This document shows, piece by piece, positions 1-6,443 of a stretch of 8,668 nt of DNA. Source of the stretch: JAEYFP01 sp964566545 (lineage in GTDB: Bacteria; Bacillota; Clostridia; Lachnospirales; Lachnospiraceae); assembly GCA_964566545.1 (NCBI GenBank), contig CAZMIX010000078.1, positions 1 to 8,668 on the forward strand. Reading direction: 5' to 3'. The translations under genes and the position numbers were made by a program. The notes under the pieces are model-generated. The model worked only from the letters and a program-made list of their open reading frames with translations, was not told the DNA's origin and made no database searches. The stretch's first letter is position 1; each line of letters begins with the position of its first letter.

Positions 1-79
1 TATATTGCCTTTGGATCTGCGGGAACATCAGCGTTATTAAATGTATAATTCAAATAACAAACGAGAGGATTCACATCAT

Positions 80-1129
80 ATGGAAAACGACAATAATGTA
101 CATAAAAGACGCGTTCGTTATAAAGGAAAGAATCCTAGAACTTATGCTGAAAGATATAAAGAACTCAATCCATCTAAATATAAAGACACTATTGATAAAG
201 TCATCCAAAAAGGCAACACCCCAGTTGGTATGCATAGACCTATATGTGTTGATGAGATAATGGATTTTTTGGATATAAAGGAAAATCAAATCGGAATTGA
301 TGCCACTTTAGGATATGGTGGCCATACAGAAGAAATTCTTAAAAGATTAAATAAAACTGGTCATTTATACGCTACAGACGTCGATCCTTTGGAACTGCCA
401 AAAACCACTTCCCGTATAAATTCACTCGGATATACAGATTTATATTTTACGTCTAGAAATATGAATTATTCTGATATAAAAAAAATTATATCAGAAGTTG
501 GACAAGTTAATTTTATTATCGCTGATTTAGGAGTATCATCAATGCAGATAGATAATCCTGAAAGAGGATTTTCCTATAAAACCGAGGGACCATTGGACTT
601 AAGACTCAATCCTTCAAAAGGCATCTCTGCGGCGGATCGTCTTAAAACGATTTCACAGGAAGAATTGCAAGGCATGTTGTTAGAAAACGCAGACGAGCCT
701 CATGCCGCAGAAATTGCGCGTGCCATCACTTCCTCCATAAAGAAAGGGACAGACATTCTGACAACCAATCATCTCCGGCAAATGATCAAGGATGCTCTAG
801 AATTCCTTCCGGCAAAAGAGAGAGAAGCCGAAATCAAAAAATCCTGTCAAAGATGCTTTCAAGCGCTGCGGATCGATGTTAATCATGAATTTGAAGTGCT
901 ATATGAATTTTTAGAAAAACTTCCTGCTGCCATGGCCGAGGGAGGACGCGTTGCTATCCTTACGTTTCATTCCGGCGAAGACCGTCTCGTCAAAAAGTCT
1001 TTCCGGCATTTCTATCGGGAAGGCATCTACAGAGAAATAGCTCCTGAGGCTATTCGGCCATCCGCAGCCGAATGTAATTCCAATAGCCGCGCTCGCAGTG
1101 CAAAGTTACGTTGGGCTATCAAATCTTAA
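80..1129 (+). CDS. rsmH: 16S rRNA (cytosine-1402 N4)-methyltransferase, RsmH/MraW family, long form
   Basis: SAM-dependent enzyme that N4-methylates C1402 in the decoding centre of 16S rRNA. The SAM-binding loop GIDATLGYGGH is at residues 72-82, followed by DLGVSSMQID (149-158), RGFSY just after it, ALRIDVNHE (262-270), FHSGEDR (296-302) and a C-terminal NSRARSAKLR; all are RsmH signatures. I chose ATG 80 (349 aa) because GAGAGG lies at 63-68; the in-frame ATG at 41 has no visible ribosome binding site and would add 13 residues. The family is usually about 310 aa; the excess is a lysine/arginine-rich N-terminal tail of about 50 residues before the conserved MHRPICVDE, a form I recall from Clostridia. 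There is no mraZ or ftsL neighbour, so it may be a second copy beside a dcw-cluster RsmH. GC content changes sharply inside the gene, near position 570-600. No promoter is visible in the window. Confidence 0.93.
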   Translation: MENDNNVHKRRVRYKGKNPRTYAERYKELNPSKYKDTIDKVIQKGNTPVGMHRPICVDEIMDFLDIKENQIGIDATLGYGGHTEEILKRLNKTGHLYATDVDPLELPKTTSRINSLGYTDLYFTSRNMNYSDIKKIISEVGQVNFIIADLGVSSMQIDNPERGFSYKTEGPLDLRLNPSKGISAADRLKTISQEELQGMLLENADEPHAAEIARAITSSIKKGTDILTTNHLRQMIKDALEFLPAKEREAEIKKSCQRCFQALRIDVNHEFEVLYEFLEKLPAAMAEGGRVAILTFHSGEDRLVKKSFRHFYREGIYREIAPEAIRPSAAECNSNSRARSAKLRWAIKS

Positions 1130-1160
1130 TAAAAAAGCTTCCTGTTTTGTGGTTTATTTA

Positions 1161-1169
1161 TGTTATACT
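1161..1169 (+). promoter_or_regulatory. candidate extended -10 promoter for the hydrolase gene
   Basis: TGTTATACT reads as an extended -10 element (TGn followed by TATACT). No good -35 lies at the usual distance, which extended -10 promoters tolerate. A start near 1176 would leave a leader of about 170 bases before ATG 1345. In that leader I see no riboswitch, hairpin terminator or recognisable gene. A reading frame spanning 1111-1326 has no ribosome binding site and no recognisable motif. Confidence 0.4.
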
Positions 1170-1344
1170 GCGACGAATTACGGAACTGGTTAAATGCATC
1201 AAAAGACATAGCCTTTCTTTTTCGGATAGAATTTCCAATATGCAACTCACATCGGATAAACGCAACTTACCCGCTAATTCATTGAACAGCAAAAGACTAT
1301 CGCATATACTCCTAATAACAACATAACGAAAGGGAGTGTCCCAT

Positions 1345-2649
1345 ATGCTCGGAATCATCACATTACTGATTGCCCTCAGCGCACAAATCGGATTTCTCAT
1401 TTACAGACTTGTTACAAAAAAACGCCAGACAAAGGTGAAACATATTATGCGGCTCGCCGCCTTTTCCATTTTATCCCTGTTTTTAGTTGCGGGCGTTTAT
1501 TGGTTTAGCTTCCGCTGGATAGGATTGTTTCTCCTGCTTGCTATTCTGGCAATCTTCAGCGCAAACTATTTTATAACACAGCCAAAGGCCGAAAAGGAAT
1601 ATAAAGGTCTTACCAGCGTTCTCTCCTGTATCAGCAGCTGCGTCCTGCTTACTTTCTGCATCCTGCCCGGCATTCTGTTTCCGCAGTTCAATCCGGTTGC
1701 ATCCACGGGGGCCTATGCCGTGAATACCACAAGTGTTACTTTTGTGGATGCATCGCGCGTCGATCCCTATTCCAAGACAGGCGAAAACAGAAAATTGACC
1801 GTACAGTTTTGGTATCCGGCTGTTGAAGAAAGCTCGGACACATTCCCGCTTGCCGTATTCTCACACGGGGCGTTCGGGTACCGGGGCAGCAATCTTTCCA
1901 CCTTTCAGGACCTTGCAAGCAACGGTTATGTGGTGTGCAGCATCGACCACAGTTATCACGCTTTCTTTGCACAGCATAACGATGGCACTGCCACATTGGT
2001 CAATACGGATTTTCTCAATGACGCAATCAATATTACCAATGAGGCTTATGACGAAGAAGCCGCCTATAACAAAACACACGAATGGCTTGATCTGCGCGCC
2101 GGCGATATGAATTTCATTCTGGATAAAATCCTGAGCAATACAAACAGCGAGATACCGGAGGCTGTTCGTACACTAATCAACCCTGAAAAAATCGGACTTT
2201 TCGGGCATTCCCTGGGCGGCGCGGCAGCCGCACAGCTGGGACGGGAACGTCCTGACGTGGATGGGGTAATCGTAATTGACGGCACGATGATAGGCGAAGA
2301 AACTGCTTTTAAAAACGGACAGGCGATCCTAAACACGGAGGCCTATCCCGTCCCTTTATTAAACTTATACAATGACAGCCACTATGAGGACGCTAAGCTG
2401 CTTGGGACAGCTTATAATAACCTTTCCGCCAGCGCGTATGCGACAGAGGCTTATGATGTGGTAATCCGCGGCTCAGGACATCTGAACTTTACCGATCTGC
2501 CTCTCTTTTCTCCGGCGCTGGCCCGTATGCTCGGTACCGGCGAGGCGGACAGCCGTTATTGTATCGAGACAATGAATCAAATTGTGCTGGACTTTTTTGA
2601 CTACACGCTTAAGGATGCAAAAGAGCTGCACTTACAAACAGAATATTAG
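1345..2649 (+). CDS. membrane-anchored alpha/beta hydrolase, PAF-acetylhydrolase-like
   Basis: Predicted serine esterase or lipase-like hydrolase held in the membrane. Residues 2-22, 35-53, 58-76 and 91-112 form four hydrophobic segments; the hydrolase domain follows from about residue 130. FSHGAFG (172-178) fits the oxyanion-hole strand, GHSLGG carries nucleophile Ser289, the IDG strand gives Asp312, and GSGHLNFTDLP gives His379. The Ser-to-Asp distance of 23 residues and the H-x-x-F-x-D pattern match group VII phospholipase A2 (PAF-acetylhydrolase), so this fold assignment is good, but the substrate is unknown. I chose ATG 1345 because AAAGGGAG (1329-1336) sits 8 bases upstream; the in-frame GTG at 1336 overlaps that site. 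434 aa. With four N-terminal helices and a C-terminal domain, both termini should lie on the same side; which side cannot be settled by eye. Whether the LytTR/DUF3021 pair downstream controls it is unknown. Confidence 0.85.
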   Translation: MLGIITLLIALSAQIGFLIYRLVTKKRQTKVKHIMRLAAFSILSLFLVAGVYWFSFRWIGLFLLLAILAIFSANYFITQPKAEKEYKGLTSVLSCISSCVLLTFCILPGILFPQFNPVASTGAYAVNTTSVTFVDASRVDPYSKTGENRKLTVQFWYPAVEESSDTFPLAVFSHGAFGYRGSNLSTFQDLASNGYVVCSIDHSYHAFFAQHNDGTATLVNTDFLNDAINITNEAYDEEAAYNKTHEWLDLRAGDMNFILDKILSNTNSEIPEAVRTLINPEKIGLFGHSLGGAAAAQLGRERPDVDGVIVIDGTMIGEETAFKNGQAILNTEAYPVPLLNLYNDSHYEDAKLLGTAYNNLSASAYATEAYDVVIRGSGHLNFTDLPLFSPALARMLGTGEADSRYCIETMNQIVLDFFDYTLKDAKELHLQTEY

Positions 2650-2661
2650 CAGCCGCGGTAT

Positions 2662-2688
2662 CCGGGGAGGAAAACTTGAAGGCCCCGG
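2662..2688 (+). repeat. GC-rich inverted repeat enclosing the LytTR promoter -35
   Basis: CCGGGG (2662-2667) pairs with CCCCGG (2683-2688) around a 15-base loop. It directly follows the hydrolase stop codon but has no T-run after it, so it is a poor intrinsic terminator. The -35 element TTGAAG lies in the loop and its last base adjoins the right arm, so a role as an operator for the downstream promoter is possible. Confidence 0.4.
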
Positions 2689-2705
2689 CAGAAATATGTT
2701 ATAAT
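2676..2705 (+). promoter_or_regulatory. sigma-A-type promoter of the LytTR/DUF3021 operon
   Basis: TTGAAG (2676-2681), an 18-base spacer, and a perfect TATAAT (2700-2705) preceded by the TGn extension at 2697-2699. Transcription should start near 2712, leaving a leader of about 63 bases. This is the best promoter match in the window. Confidence 0.72.
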
Positions 2706-2731
2706 AGCTCAAATTATTCCTATTTCACTAC

Positions 2732-2748
2732 GCCTGCTTAAGGCAGGC
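2732..2748 (+). repeat. short hairpin in the leader of the LytTR gene
   Basis: GCCTGC (2732-2737), loop TTAAG, GCAGGC (2743-2748). This 6-bp GC-rich stem lies between the predicted transcription start and the ribosome binding site at 2762. It could be a regulator binding site or an RNA hairpin; no T-run follows, so it is not a terminator. Confidence 0.45.
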
Positions 2749-2774
2749 AACAAAACTAATTAGAAGGTGCCGCA

Positions 2775-3221
2775 TTGAAGGTTTCAGTTAAGCAAATAAG
2801 CTTTGATTATGAAGAACAGGCGATTATCCAATGCCATGAGGTAAATGACGATGTGAAAAGCATCGTCAGCTTCATCAAATCGACAGGCGCCACACTTGCG
2901 GGGTATCTCGACGAACGGGTAAGCCAAATTCCCCTGCAGGATATTTTTTTTGTGGAATCGGTTGACAATAAGACCTTTGCCTACACTTCGAAAAAGGTTT
3001 ATGAGCTCAAGCACAAGCTGTACGAATTTGCAACGCAGTATGAGGATAGACGATTTTTTAGGTGTTCTAAATCTTTTGTGATCAATCTTATGAAAATTGA
3101 TCATGTACGTCCTATTTTGAATGGGCGATTTTCGGCAACGATGTTCAATGGCGAAGAGGTCATCATTTCCAGGCAATATGTTCCTGAATTAAAAAAACGA
3201 TTGTTGGGTGAACGCATATGA
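2775..3221 (+). CDS. LytTR-family DNA-binding transcriptional regulator
   Basis: Small cytoplasmic transcription factor of 148 aa. The LytTR DNA-binding domain covers about residues 45-146 and shows the hallmarks DIFFVESVD (56-64), RCSKSFVINL (96-105) and ISRQYVPELKKRL (131-143). It has no response-regulator receiver domain; the first 45 residues are a short extension typical of stand-alone LytTR proteins. It starts at TTG 2775, supported by AGAAGG at 2762-2767, 7 bases upstream; the rare start may limit its level. Its stop overlaps the start of the next gene by four bases (ATGA), so the DUF3021 protein is translationally coupled. Known LytTR regulatory systems pair such a regulator with a membrane protein that holds it inactive, and the same arrangement is inferred here. 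Targets are not visible; self-regulation is likely. Confidence 0.9.
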   Translation: MKVSVKQISFDYEEQAIIQCHEVNDDVKSIVSFIKSTGATLAGYLDERVSQIPLQDIFFVESVDNKTFAYTSKKVYELKHKLYEFATQYEDRRFFRCSKSFVINLMKIDHVRPILNGRFSATMFNGEEVIISRQYVPELKKRLLGERI

Positions 3222-3652
3222 GTTTTAGAATTTTTTTAAAACGATGTCTATTGGAATACTTCATTATTACCACCTGTGTGACGGCAGCAACCGCTATTCT
3301 GGGATTAACCCTCAACCCTGCCGCAAAGTTTGGTTATGAGAGTTTTTTTTCTCCGCTTATTTTTGGATTTATCAGCCTTGTGCCCTCATTTGTAACCTAC
3401 TCCCACAAGGAATTATCCTTCCGGCAGACGCTCCTGCGAAAAGCTCTTCATGTCGCTGTTTTGGAGGCAATGCTGACAGGATTCGGATTTTGGGTAGGGA
3501 TATTAAACGCTCCTGCCGACGCGTCCCTTTTTGCCGTTGCTGTCTTTCTCGTTTATATCGCGGTCAATTTGATTAGCTGGATGCTCGACCGGAAAGATGC
3601 CAACGAGATCAACAAAACACTCAAATCTCTTCAAGGCCGGAGATTACCTTAA
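3218..3652 (+). CDS. DUF3021 family membrane protein, partner of the LytTR regulator
   Basis: Integral membrane protein of 144 aa with four predicted helices at about residues 11-31, 42-61, 75-96 and 103-123, and a charged tail (LDRKDANEINKTLKSLQ) from residue 123. Size, helix number and position directly after a LytTR gene match DUF3021. The ATG overlaps the upstream TGA (ATGA at 3218-3221). By analogy with LytTR regulatory systems it probably senses a membrane-related signal and restrains the LytTR protein; this is inference from gene order, not from a motif. Its last 9 bases overlap the end of the convergent iron-sulfur protein gene, so there is no room for a terminator between them. Confidence 0.85.
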   Translation: MSFRIFLKRCLLEYFIITTCVTAATAILGLTLNPAAKFGYESFFSPLIFGFISLVPSFVTYSHKELSFRQTLLRKALHVAVLEAMLTGFGFWVGILNAPADASLFAVAVFLVYIAVNLISWMLDRKDANEINKTLKSLQGRRLP

Positions 3653-4318
3653 TCCAAACCGCATTGGACAAACAGTCCTGCATCGATTGCATTCTACTGT
3701 TTCAAAACCCCGCTTTGTTTTACCATAGCTTTCTATTCTGCACCGTTTTTGTTCGACACCGCCCTCACCAATTGCTCCCACCGGACAATTTCGGACACAT
3801 AACTCACAATGCTCGAGGCATACTTCAGCCGCCAGTTTATCGGACTCGATTCTCAAGTCGGTCAAAACACATCCGATAATCAGGCGGTTTCCATATTCCC
3901 GGTTGATTAGCAGTGTATTTTTACCAAAGGTTCCGATTCCCGAAAAAAATGCGATATGCTTCATGGACAGCAACCCACGGCCTTCCATTTTTTCTTCATC
4001 CCAATAGTCATAAGGGCCGTTACAAGGAATTGGTACTCCCGTCCCTCGATATGTCTTTTCCAATAAATCTGCTGTCCGATATGCGATATGGTCGACGCGG
4101 GGACAGGCAAATGCATTGAAGTGCGAATAGATCAATCGCGAATCAACCATATATAATCCTTTAGGAAGAGCCACACCAAAAGCGATTATACTTTTGCACT
4201 CCGGAAAAATATCACATGGATGAAATCCTTCGGGTGCTCCTGCAAATCTCTCAATTCCGGCAAATCCACAAATATCTGCTCCAAAGCCAAGAACTTTTTC
4301 CCGTATTTCTTCTTTCAT
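3644..4318 (-). CDS. short epoxyqueuosine reductase (QueG)-like iron-sulfur protein
   Basis: Predicted redox protein of 224 aa binding two [4Fe-4S] clusters. Cysteines 167, 171, 174 and 178 (C-x3-C-x2-C-x3-CP) and 193, 210, 213 and 217 (C...C-x2-C-x3-CP) form the ferredoxin-like pair seen in the QueG family. The N-terminal 150 residues, including GFAGIERF near the start and GIGTFGKNTLLIN around 126-138, resemble the QueG catalytic part that binds cobalamin. True QueG is longer (about 310-380 aa), usually with a C-terminal HEAT-like tRNA-binding region. That region is absent, so tRNA modification is doubtful; a corrinoid-linked electron-transfer or reductive role is an alternative. Start ATG is at 4318, with AGAGG on the minus strand at 4329-4333. 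It is divergent from a LysR regulator, which probably controls it. Confidence 0.82.
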   Translation of the reverse strand: MKEEIREKVLGFGADICGFAGIERFAGAPEGFHPCDIFPECKSIIAFGVALPKGLYMVDSRLIYSHFNAFACPRVDHIAYRTADLLEKTYRGTGVPIPCNGPYDYWDEEKMEGRGLLSMKHIAFFSGIGTFGKNTLLINREYGNRLIIGCVLTDLRIESDKLAAEVCLEHCELCVRNCPVGAIGEGGVEQKRCRIESYGKTKRGFETVECNRCRTVCPMRFGLR

Positions 4319-4410
4319 AGTAAAATAGCCTCTACTTCTGTTTCATTTTATATCGATCTTTTACCTGAATGCTTTACTCGCTCGAATTTATTTAACACCC
4401 AAACATTTTT

Positions 4411-4448
4411 ATTGCATCCACTATACTTTTATGTTACTATAATGCAAT
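4411..4448. promoter_or_regulatory. symmetric divergent promoter region between QueG-like and LysR genes
   Basis: ATTGCAT (4411-4417) and ATGCAAT (4442-4448) form a 7-bp inverted repeat 24 bases apart. On the minus strand, TTGCAT (from 4447-4442), a 16-base spacer and TATAGT (from 4425-4420) make a fair promoter for the iron-sulfur gene. On the plus strand, TATAAT (4438-4443) is a good -10 for the LysR gene, with TTGCAT (4412-4417) a distant -35 at 20 bases. The two promoters face opposite ways and overlap, so only one may be occupied at a time. The spacing on the plus strand is poor, suggesting a need for an activator or a weak promoter. Confidence 0.5.
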
Positions 4449-4481
4449 CAATCTGTAAAATGATGTTTTTCTATCGTTTCT

Positions 4482-4496
4482 ATCGAAAATTCCGAT
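4482..4496. promoter_or_regulatory. LysR-type operator (T-N11-A box)
   Basis: ATCGAAAATTCCGAT has dyad arms ATCG and CGAT with the T-N11-A spacing (T4483, A4495) that LysR-type regulators recognise. It lies about 30 bases before the LysR start codon and downstream of the predicted -10, which suits autorepression. A second CTATCG copy starts at 4471, giving a CTATCG-TTT-CTATCG direct repeat beside the box. Binding is inferred from the pattern only. Confidence 0.5.
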
Positions 4497-4526
4497 TACT
4501 CGAGCGAAGGGAGACGAAATAATCTT

Positions 4527-5405
4527 ATGGACTTAAAACAGCTAAAGACTTTTCTGGTTCTATCTAAAATTAAAAATTACACAAAAACAGCCGCCGAGCT
4601 TGGTTATGCCCAATCCAGCATTTCTGCTCAAATTCAGCAATTAGAGCAGGAACTAAACACAAAGCTCTTTGACCGTATTGGAAAAAATGTTTTTCTTACC
4701 GCATCAGGTGAAATGCTATTGCCATACGCAACAGAAATGCTGGCACTAGCCACAAATATCAAAGACAAAATCGACTGCGACCACTTGTCACATGGGCAGA
4801 TCATCATTGGCGCTTCCGAATCGCTTTGCGTCTTTCAGCTCCCTGAAATAATCAAGTCATTTAGGAATACGCATCCTAATATTGAACTTCAGCTAAAATT
4901 ACTCGATAATGATCAGGCTGTACAGCAATTAGCCGATAACTCCATCGATATTGCATTTACTATCGGAAATCCGATTGTACATCCCTCGATCATTTCTTTA
5001 TTAAAAAATCCTGAGCGTATTTTGGTACTCGCGGCCCCAACCCATCCATTCGCATTAAAAAATGCTTTAGATGTAAACGCTTTTGACAAACAAACCTTTA
5101 TTCTGACCGGTTCCGGTTGTAATTATCGGGCGGCTTTCGAATATGATTTACGTTCCGGCGGAATTTCTTATCAAGTCGCATTAGAAGCAGGAAGCATACA
5201 GGCGATAAAAGAAATGGCCATGAGCGGATTGGGGCTTTGCGTACTTCCTCATCTGGCGGTTCGAAAAGAGCTGGACGCCAATCTGCTATGTACTCTTCCC
5301 TATAAAAGTGATTACAAAATTTACGTTCAGCTTTTTTGCCATCATTCAAAATGGATATCACCTTATCTATCAGACTTTATCGAGCTTGTAAAAGAAAAAA
5401 TTTAA
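4527..5405 (+). CDS. LysR-family transcriptional regulator
   Basis: DNA-binding regulator of 292 aa, the standard family length. The N-terminal winged helix-turn-helix (about residues 1-60) shows TKTAAELGYAQSSISAQIQQLEQELNTKLF-type spacing, with the recognition helix around SSISAQIQQLE and the conserved LFDR and LTASGE that follow. A linker helix and a periplasmic-binding-protein-like effector domain (about residues 90-290) complete it; the effector is unknown. The start is ATG 4527 with AAGGGAG at 4507-4513, a rather long 13-base spacing. It is transcribed divergently from the QueG-like gene, the classic LysR arrangement in which the regulator controls its neighbour and itself. Its stop codon overlaps by four bases (5402-5405) with the stop of the convergent AraC/DUF3788 gene. 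Confidence 0.93.
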   Translation: MDLKQLKTFLVLSKIKNYTKTAAELGYAQSSISAQIQQLEQELNTKLFDRIGKNVFLTASGEMLLPYATEMLALATNIKDKIDCDHLSHGQIIIGASESLCVFQLPEIIKSFRNTHPNIELQLKLLDNDQAVQQLADNSIDIAFTIGNPIVHPSIISLLKNPERILVLAAPTHPFALKNALDVNAFDKQTFILTGSGCNYRAAFEYDLRSGGISYQVALEAGSIQAIKEMAMSGLGLCVLPHLAVRKELDANLLCTLPYKSDYKIYVQLFCHHSKWISPYLSDFIELVKEKI

Positions 5406-6019
5406 TTCCTTCTTTTTTTGCCCCTTCGGATGGCTACACATTGTTTCACATCCTCCAATATTTCGATATCCGTCACATCAATCATAAGCCATTTCTGACC
5501 CATGCCGGTTTTTGTTTCGTAATATAACTGTTGGAAATATTCTGTGAAAGTAGGAAGCATTCGTTCGGTTTCTGTCATTTCACGATCACCGATAACAATG
5601 AGGGCAATAAAATATCCGCGCATCGGATACAGGGTACATAAAGTACGTCCTACCTTTTTATATTTCACGTTCCATCCGTACTGCAAGGAACATCTGCTAT
5701 ACTCCAACAACGGTTTGCTCTGATATTCCGTCTCCAAATGCCTGCACAGATGTTCAAACAAGGGGCTGTTCACATAGGCGCGGATCGTTTCCAATGAGGG
5801 CTTCTGCATTGCGCTGGTTTTATCCCATGTTTCCTTCGTTCTCAGCATTTCCTGTGAGGAACTTAACGGCAGCCATAACTCCATATAGCTTGTATCATAA
5901 TACATCTCGGCGGCAAAACTGCCGCAGGTCAGACTGTGATTTTTCATCCAGTTGTTCATAAATGTAGATGCCTTAAAAATTGCAGAACCAATAAGTTCTG
6001 CGAAATTTTCCGCCTCAAA
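5402..6019 (-). CDS. C-terminal part of AraC-type regulator: GyrI-like domain tail plus DUF3788
   Basis: The frame stays open from the stop at 5402 up to the gap edge at 6019 (205 codons), so the internal ATG at 5959 is probably not the true start. Fragment residues 1 to about 53 look like the end of a GyrI/Rob-type effector-binding domain, including a tryptophan-containing MNNWMK stretch, AEMYYDTSYMELWLPL and an acidic/aromatic pattern. From about residue 60 to 200 lies a DUF3788 domain: KPSLETIRAYVNSP, EYSRCSLQYGWNVKYKK, a GYFIALIVIG strand, KWLMIDVTD and ILEDVK. Its function is not known to me. The fragment most likely belongs to the same gene as the helix-turn-helix start at 6279, with the middle lost in the assembly gap. 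The alternative is a separate DUF3788 gene starting inside the gap. No terminator separates it from the convergent LysR gene. Confidence 0.78.
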   Translation of the reverse strand, partial: FEAENFAELIGSAIFKASTFMNNWMKNHSLTCGSFAAEMYYDTSYMELWLPLSSSQEMLRTKETWDKTSAMQKPSLETIRAYVNSPLFEHLCRHLETEYQSKPLLEYSRCSLQYGWNVKYKKVGRTLCTLYPMRGYFIALIVIGDREMTETERMLPTFTEYFQQLYYETKTGMGQKWLMIDVTDIEILEDVKQCVAIRRGKKRRN

Positions 6020-6119
6020 NNNNNNNNNNNNNNNNNNNNNNNNNNNNNNNNNNNNNNNNNNNNNNNNNNNNNNNNNNNNNNNNNNNNNNNNNNNNNNNNN
6101 NNNNNNNNNNNNNNNNNNN
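6020..6119. other. assembly gap of 100 Ns
   Basis: Exactly 100 undetermined bases, the conventional placeholder for a scaffold join of unknown length. It cuts the AraC-family gene. The reading frames on the two sides do not match across 100 bases, which is not meaningful if the true length is unknown. About half of the helix-turn-helix domain and most of a GyrI-like domain should be missing, so the real gap is probably several hundred bases. Confidence 0.95.
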
Positions 6120-6279
6120 CATATTCATTTACCGATTTTTTCACCAGGCGACGAAACAGGCGCTGAAAATAATATGGTGATAATGACGCTACATTTGCGA
6201 GGGCTTCTACCTTTATATTCTCCGACAAATGATCTTCTATATAGTTCAAGGAATTTTGTACTGCTTCCCATGCATGCAT
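6120..6279 (-). CDS. N-terminal part of AraC-family transcriptional regulator (interrupted by gap)
   Basis: The first 53 residues of an AraC/XylS-type DNA-binding domain placed at the N terminus. Residues 9-20 (NSLNYIEDHLSE) and 22-45 (KVEALANVASLSPYYFQRLFRRLV) match the first helix-turn-helix of the family, including the SPYYFQRLFR recognition helix. An excellent ribosome binding site, AGGGAGGTG on the minus strand (6285-6293), fixes the start at ATG 6279 rather than upstream in-frame codons. AraC proteins with an N-terminal helix-turn-helix usually carry a GyrI-like effector-binding domain after it, which agrees with the domain tail seen on the other side of the gap. The gene is divergent from copA, so it may regulate the copper pump, though this is only suggested by position. 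Confidence 0.85.
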
Positions 6280-6346
6280 ACTAACACCTCCCTGAATATA
6301 GAATAGTACACGCATCATTTCATCGCTTGTCACAGAATGCTCTTTT

Positions 6347-6375
6347 ATTATACATTACCTTTGAAATTTTGAAAA
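6347..6375 (-). promoter_or_regulatory. candidate promoter of the AraC-family gene
   Basis: On the minus strand TATAAT (from 6352-6347) is a perfect -10, preceded at 17 bases by TTTTCA (from 6375-6370), a four-of-six match to TTGACA. The start would be near 6340, about 60 bases ahead of ATG 6279. Confidence 0.45.
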
Positions 6376-6443
6376 ATATTAAAAAATAAAATCTTTTACA
6401 TAAACTTGATTATAATAATAACTATCCCAATCACATATAAACC

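Noticed and set aside
1..40. Possible tail of an upstream gene: one frame ends in TAA at 38-40, another at 46-48.
   Set aside because: Only 12-15 codons are visible in either frame, with no recognisable motif, so neither can be chosen.
1111..1326. A 71-codon open frame between rsmH and the hydrolase, and an 80-codon one on the opposite strand (1158-1400).
   Set aside because: No ribosome binding site, no recognised motif, and both overlap real genes; likely chance.
2662..2690. Hairpin after the hydrolase gene as a terminator.
   Set aside because: Large 15-base loop, only 6 bp of stem and no T-run; it also encloses the next gene's -35.
4378..4507. 8-base inverted repeat TCGCTCGA / TCGAGCGA flanking the QueG-like/LysR spacer.
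   Set aside because: Arms are 114 bases apart with no link to a promoter element; could be chance, so not called.
5956..6333. Single reading frame spanning the N gap on the minus strand.
   Set aside because: It depends on the gap being exactly 100 bases. The left part in that frame has no domain match, while the DUF3788 frame is open to the gap edge. The strong ribosome binding site also places the start at 6279, not 6333.
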